Shown here piece by piece: positions 13,168 to 15,000 of a stretch of DNA of 15,000 bases. Each line of letters begins with the position of its first letter. Within the stretch, counting starts at the first letter, position 1. The translations under genes were made by a program, and so were the position numbers. The stretch comes from Lentisphaeria bacterium (GTDB lineage: Bacteria; Verrucomicrobiota; Lentisphaeria; Oligosphaerales; Oligosphaeraceae). The notes below the pieces were generated by a model, which saw only the letters and a program-made list of their open reading frames with translations, searched no databases and was not told where the DNA came from. Location: positions 1 to 15,000 of the forward strand of contig JAEDNB010000030.1 in NCBI GenBank assembly GCA_016302725.1, written 5' to 3'.

Positions 13168-15000
13168 CTACATCATCTTGCCGACCTGCTGGATGAACTC
13201 CATCCGCTTGGCGGCATCCGCCTCCGCCTGGGCGAAGAGCTGGGCGGCGTGGGCGGGATTGGCCTTCTGGAGGAGCTTGTAGCGCCCTTCGGACATGAGG
13301 AAGTCCTGGAACTGGCCGTTGGCGGCGGCCTTCACATCCCAGCTGAAGCGCTTGTCGGCCTCGGCGGCGGGATTGAAGCGGTAGACCGGGTAGTACCCCG
13401 CCTCCACGGCGCGCTTCTGCTCGGTCTGGGTCTTGCTCATGTCGATGGTGTGGGCGATGCAGGGGGCATACGCGAAGATGATGGAGGGCCCGTTGTAGGC
13501 CTCGGCTTCCTGGAAGGCCTTCAGGGTCTGGGCGCGGTCATAGCCCAGGGCCACGCTGGCCACGTACACGTAGCCGTAGCTCATGCACATGAAGCCCATG
13601 TTCTTCTTGTAGGTGCGCTTGCCGCCCGCCGCGAACTTGGCCACGGCGGCGGTGGGGGTGGACTTGGAGGCCTGGCCGCCGGTGTTGGAGTACACCTCGG
13701 TGTCCAGCACCAGGATGTTCACGTTCCGGTTCATGGCCACCACGTGGTCGATGCCGCCGTATCCGATGTCGTTGGCCCAGCCGTCTCCGCCGATGATCCA
13801 GACGGACTTGTCGGTGAAGTAGTCGGCCAGTTCATTGACCTTGGCCAGGTCGGGGCAGTCGCACTGGGCGGCATACTTGGCGATGACGGCCTTGGCGGCC
13901 TCCTGGGCCACGGCGGCCTCGGGGGTCTTGGAGGCGTCCCAGAACTGGAGGGCGCCCTGGATGGCGTCCTTCAGGTCGGCGGGGGCCTTTTCGCTGGCCA
14001 GGACCTTCTCGCAGTAGGCCTTCAGGGTCTCGCGGTTGGAATCCACCGCCAGGCGCATGCCGAAGCCGAACTCCGCGTTGTCCTCGAAGAGGGAGTTGGC
14101 CCAGGCGGGGCCGCGGCCATTCTTGGCCTTGGCGTAGGGGATGGTGGGGAAGGTGCCGGAGTAGATGGAGGAGCATCCGGTGGCGTTGGCCACAATCATG
14201 TTCTCGCCGAAGAGCTGGCTGACCAGTTTGACGTAGGGGGTCTCGCCGCAGCCGGCGCAGGCGCCGGAGAACTCGAAGAGGGGCTTGCGGAGCATGGCCC
14301 CCTTCACGGTGTTCACGCTGTTCTTGCCCAGCAGGTTGTCCTCGGTGCTGTCGAAGAACTTCTCGTTGGCGTTCTCCCCGGCGGCACGCTCGGCGGAGAG
14401 GCTGGACCACACCAGGGCGCAGTTCTCGGGCTTGCCGTCCTTGGCGGCCTTCACATTGGCCAGGCACTGGTCAAGGCAGACGCCGCAGGCCATGCAGTCC
14501 TCCACGTAGACCTGGACCTTGAAGCGCAGGCCGTCGGCCTTGGGCAGGGCTTCCTTGGTCTGGAAGGAGGCGGGGGCCTTCTCCAGGGCCTCGGGCTTGA
14601 AGAGCTTGGTGCGGATGGCGGCGTGGGGGCAGCTGGAGGCGCAGACCCCGCACTGGATGCACTTGTCCAGGTTCCACTTGGGGACCTTGGGGGCGAAGCC
14701 GCGCTTCTCCAGGGCGGCGGTGCCGGTGGGCAGGGTGCCGTCCAGGCTCATGGCGGAGACGGGGATGGCGTCCCCGTTGTTGCGCATGGAGGGCTCCACA
14801 ATCTTCCGGGCGAAGTCGTCGGCGTCGTCGGGAATCAGCTTCTGGTGTTCCACGCAGGGCACTCCCTCCAGGGAGGCGGGCACCTTCACCTGGACGCAGG
14901 CGTCGGCGGCGGCGTCCACCAGCTCGTTGTTCATGTCGATGACCGCCTGTCCCTTCTTGGAGAAGGTCTTGGCGTTCAGGGCCTTCATCTCCTTGGCGGC
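13168..15000 (-). CDS. Pyruvate:ferredoxin (flavodoxin) oxidoreductase, C-terminal half
   Basis: The 5' part lies beyond the right edge; about 610 of the usual ~1180 residues are visible. The enzyme converts pyruvate and CoA to acetyl-CoA and CO2 and reduces ferredoxin, using thiamine pyrophosphate (TPP) and three [4Fe-4S] clusters. Counting from the Met at 14988, the ferredoxin-like domain has CIQCGVCASSC (Cys110, 113, 116, 120) and CMACGVCLDQC (Cys165, 168, 171, 175). The TPP domain carries the proximal-cluster cysteines 244, 247, 272 and 510, with spacing close to the Desulfovibrio africanus enzyme. The TPP/Mg site is GDGWANDIGYGG (401-412) through DTEVYSNTGGQ (429-439). Leu replaces the Pro that usually follows the last Cys of the second cluster. 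Codons end almost uniformly in C or G, more strictly than in the neighbours, suggesting high expression. It is likely a single-gene transcript or the last gene of one, ending at the terminator near 13000. Confidence 0.97.
   Translation of the reverse strand, partial: AAKEMKALNAKTFSKKGQAVIDMNNELVDAAADACVQVKVPASLEGVPCVEHQKLIPDDADDFARKIVEPSMRNNGDAIPVSAMSLDGTLPTGTAALEKRGFAPKVPKWNLDKCIQCGVCASSCPHAAIRTKLFKPEALEKAPASFQTKEALPKADGLRFKVQVYVEDCMACGVCLDQCLANVKAAKDGKPENCALVWSSLSAERAAGENANEKFFDSTEDNLLGKNSVNTVKGAMLRKPLFEFSGACAGCGETPYVKLVSQLFGENMIVANATGCSSIYSGTFPTIPYAKAKNGRGPAWANSLFEDNAEFGFGMRLAVDSNRETLKAYCEKVLASEKAPADLKDAIQGALQFWDASKTPEAAVAQEAAKAVIAKYAAQCDCPDLAKVNELADYFTDKSVWIIGGDGWANDIGYGGIDHVVAMNRNVNILVLDTEVYSNTGGQASKSTPTAAVAKFAAGGKRTYKKNMGFMCMSYGYVYVASVALGYDRAQTLKAFQEAEAYNGPSIIFAYAPCIAHTIDMSKTQTEQKRAVEAGYYPVYRFNPAAEADKRFSWDVKAAANGQFQDFLMSEGRYKLLQKANPAHAAQLFAQAEADAAKRMEFIQQVGKMM

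Overview
The window is very GC-rich and densely coded, and most genes lie on the minus strand. It reads as chromosomal DNA of an anaerobic, Gram-negative-type bacterium. The grounds are a pyruvate:ferredoxin oxidoreductase (anaerobic metabolism), a PBP1C/alpha-2-macroglobulin pair (typical of diderm periplasm), and secreted LamG and HEAT/beta-sandwich proteins of the kind common in the PVC superphylum (Lentisphaerota, Verrucomicrobiota, Kiritimatiellota, Planctomycetota). The phylum is an inference; no rRNA or marker gene is present. No mobile element, tRNA, rRNA or CRISPR array was seen.

Left part (1-4154, all minus). A secreted protein with tandem LamG-like domains runs off the left edge. 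Next comes an exported HEAT-repeat protein with a C-terminal beta-sandwich like the sugar-binding domain of GH2 enzymes but no catalytic domain, then a 569-residue acyl-CoA dehydrogenase. The gaps between them are 118 and 134 bases, so co-transcription is uncertain.

Middle part (4155-5719). A 451-base regulatory gap separates the acyl-CoA dehydrogenase from two plus-strand small heat-shock proteins (Hsp20). The gap holds a good sigma-54-type -24/-12 match and a 16-base palindrome. Between the two hsp20 genes is the most striking element of the window. A run of seven U can pair with the whole Shine-Dalgarno sequence of the second gene beneath a GC-rich hairpin cap, which is the architecture of a fourU RNA thermometer. 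Downstream lie two stable hairpins and then a strong intrinsic terminator.

Right part (5720-12993, minus). A probable two-gene envelope operon encodes an alpha-2-macroglobulin-like protein with an intact thioester motif and, 8 bases downstream, penicillin-binding protein 1C. This is a known pairing, thought to trap proteases and repair peptidoglycan after envelope damage. Here the macroglobulin appears to be held by an N-terminal membrane segment instead of the usual lipoprotein anchor. An ECF-sigma-like promoter candidate and a 14-base palindrome lie upstream.

Right edge (12994-15000, minus). The C-terminal half of pyruvate:ferredoxin oxidoreductase enters from the right edge. A cluster of GC-rich inverted repeats and a strand-specific intrinsic terminator follow its stop codon.

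The genes are mostly familiar families. The novelty candidates lie in the regulation of the hsp20 pair and in the anchoring and regulation of the macroglobulin operon.
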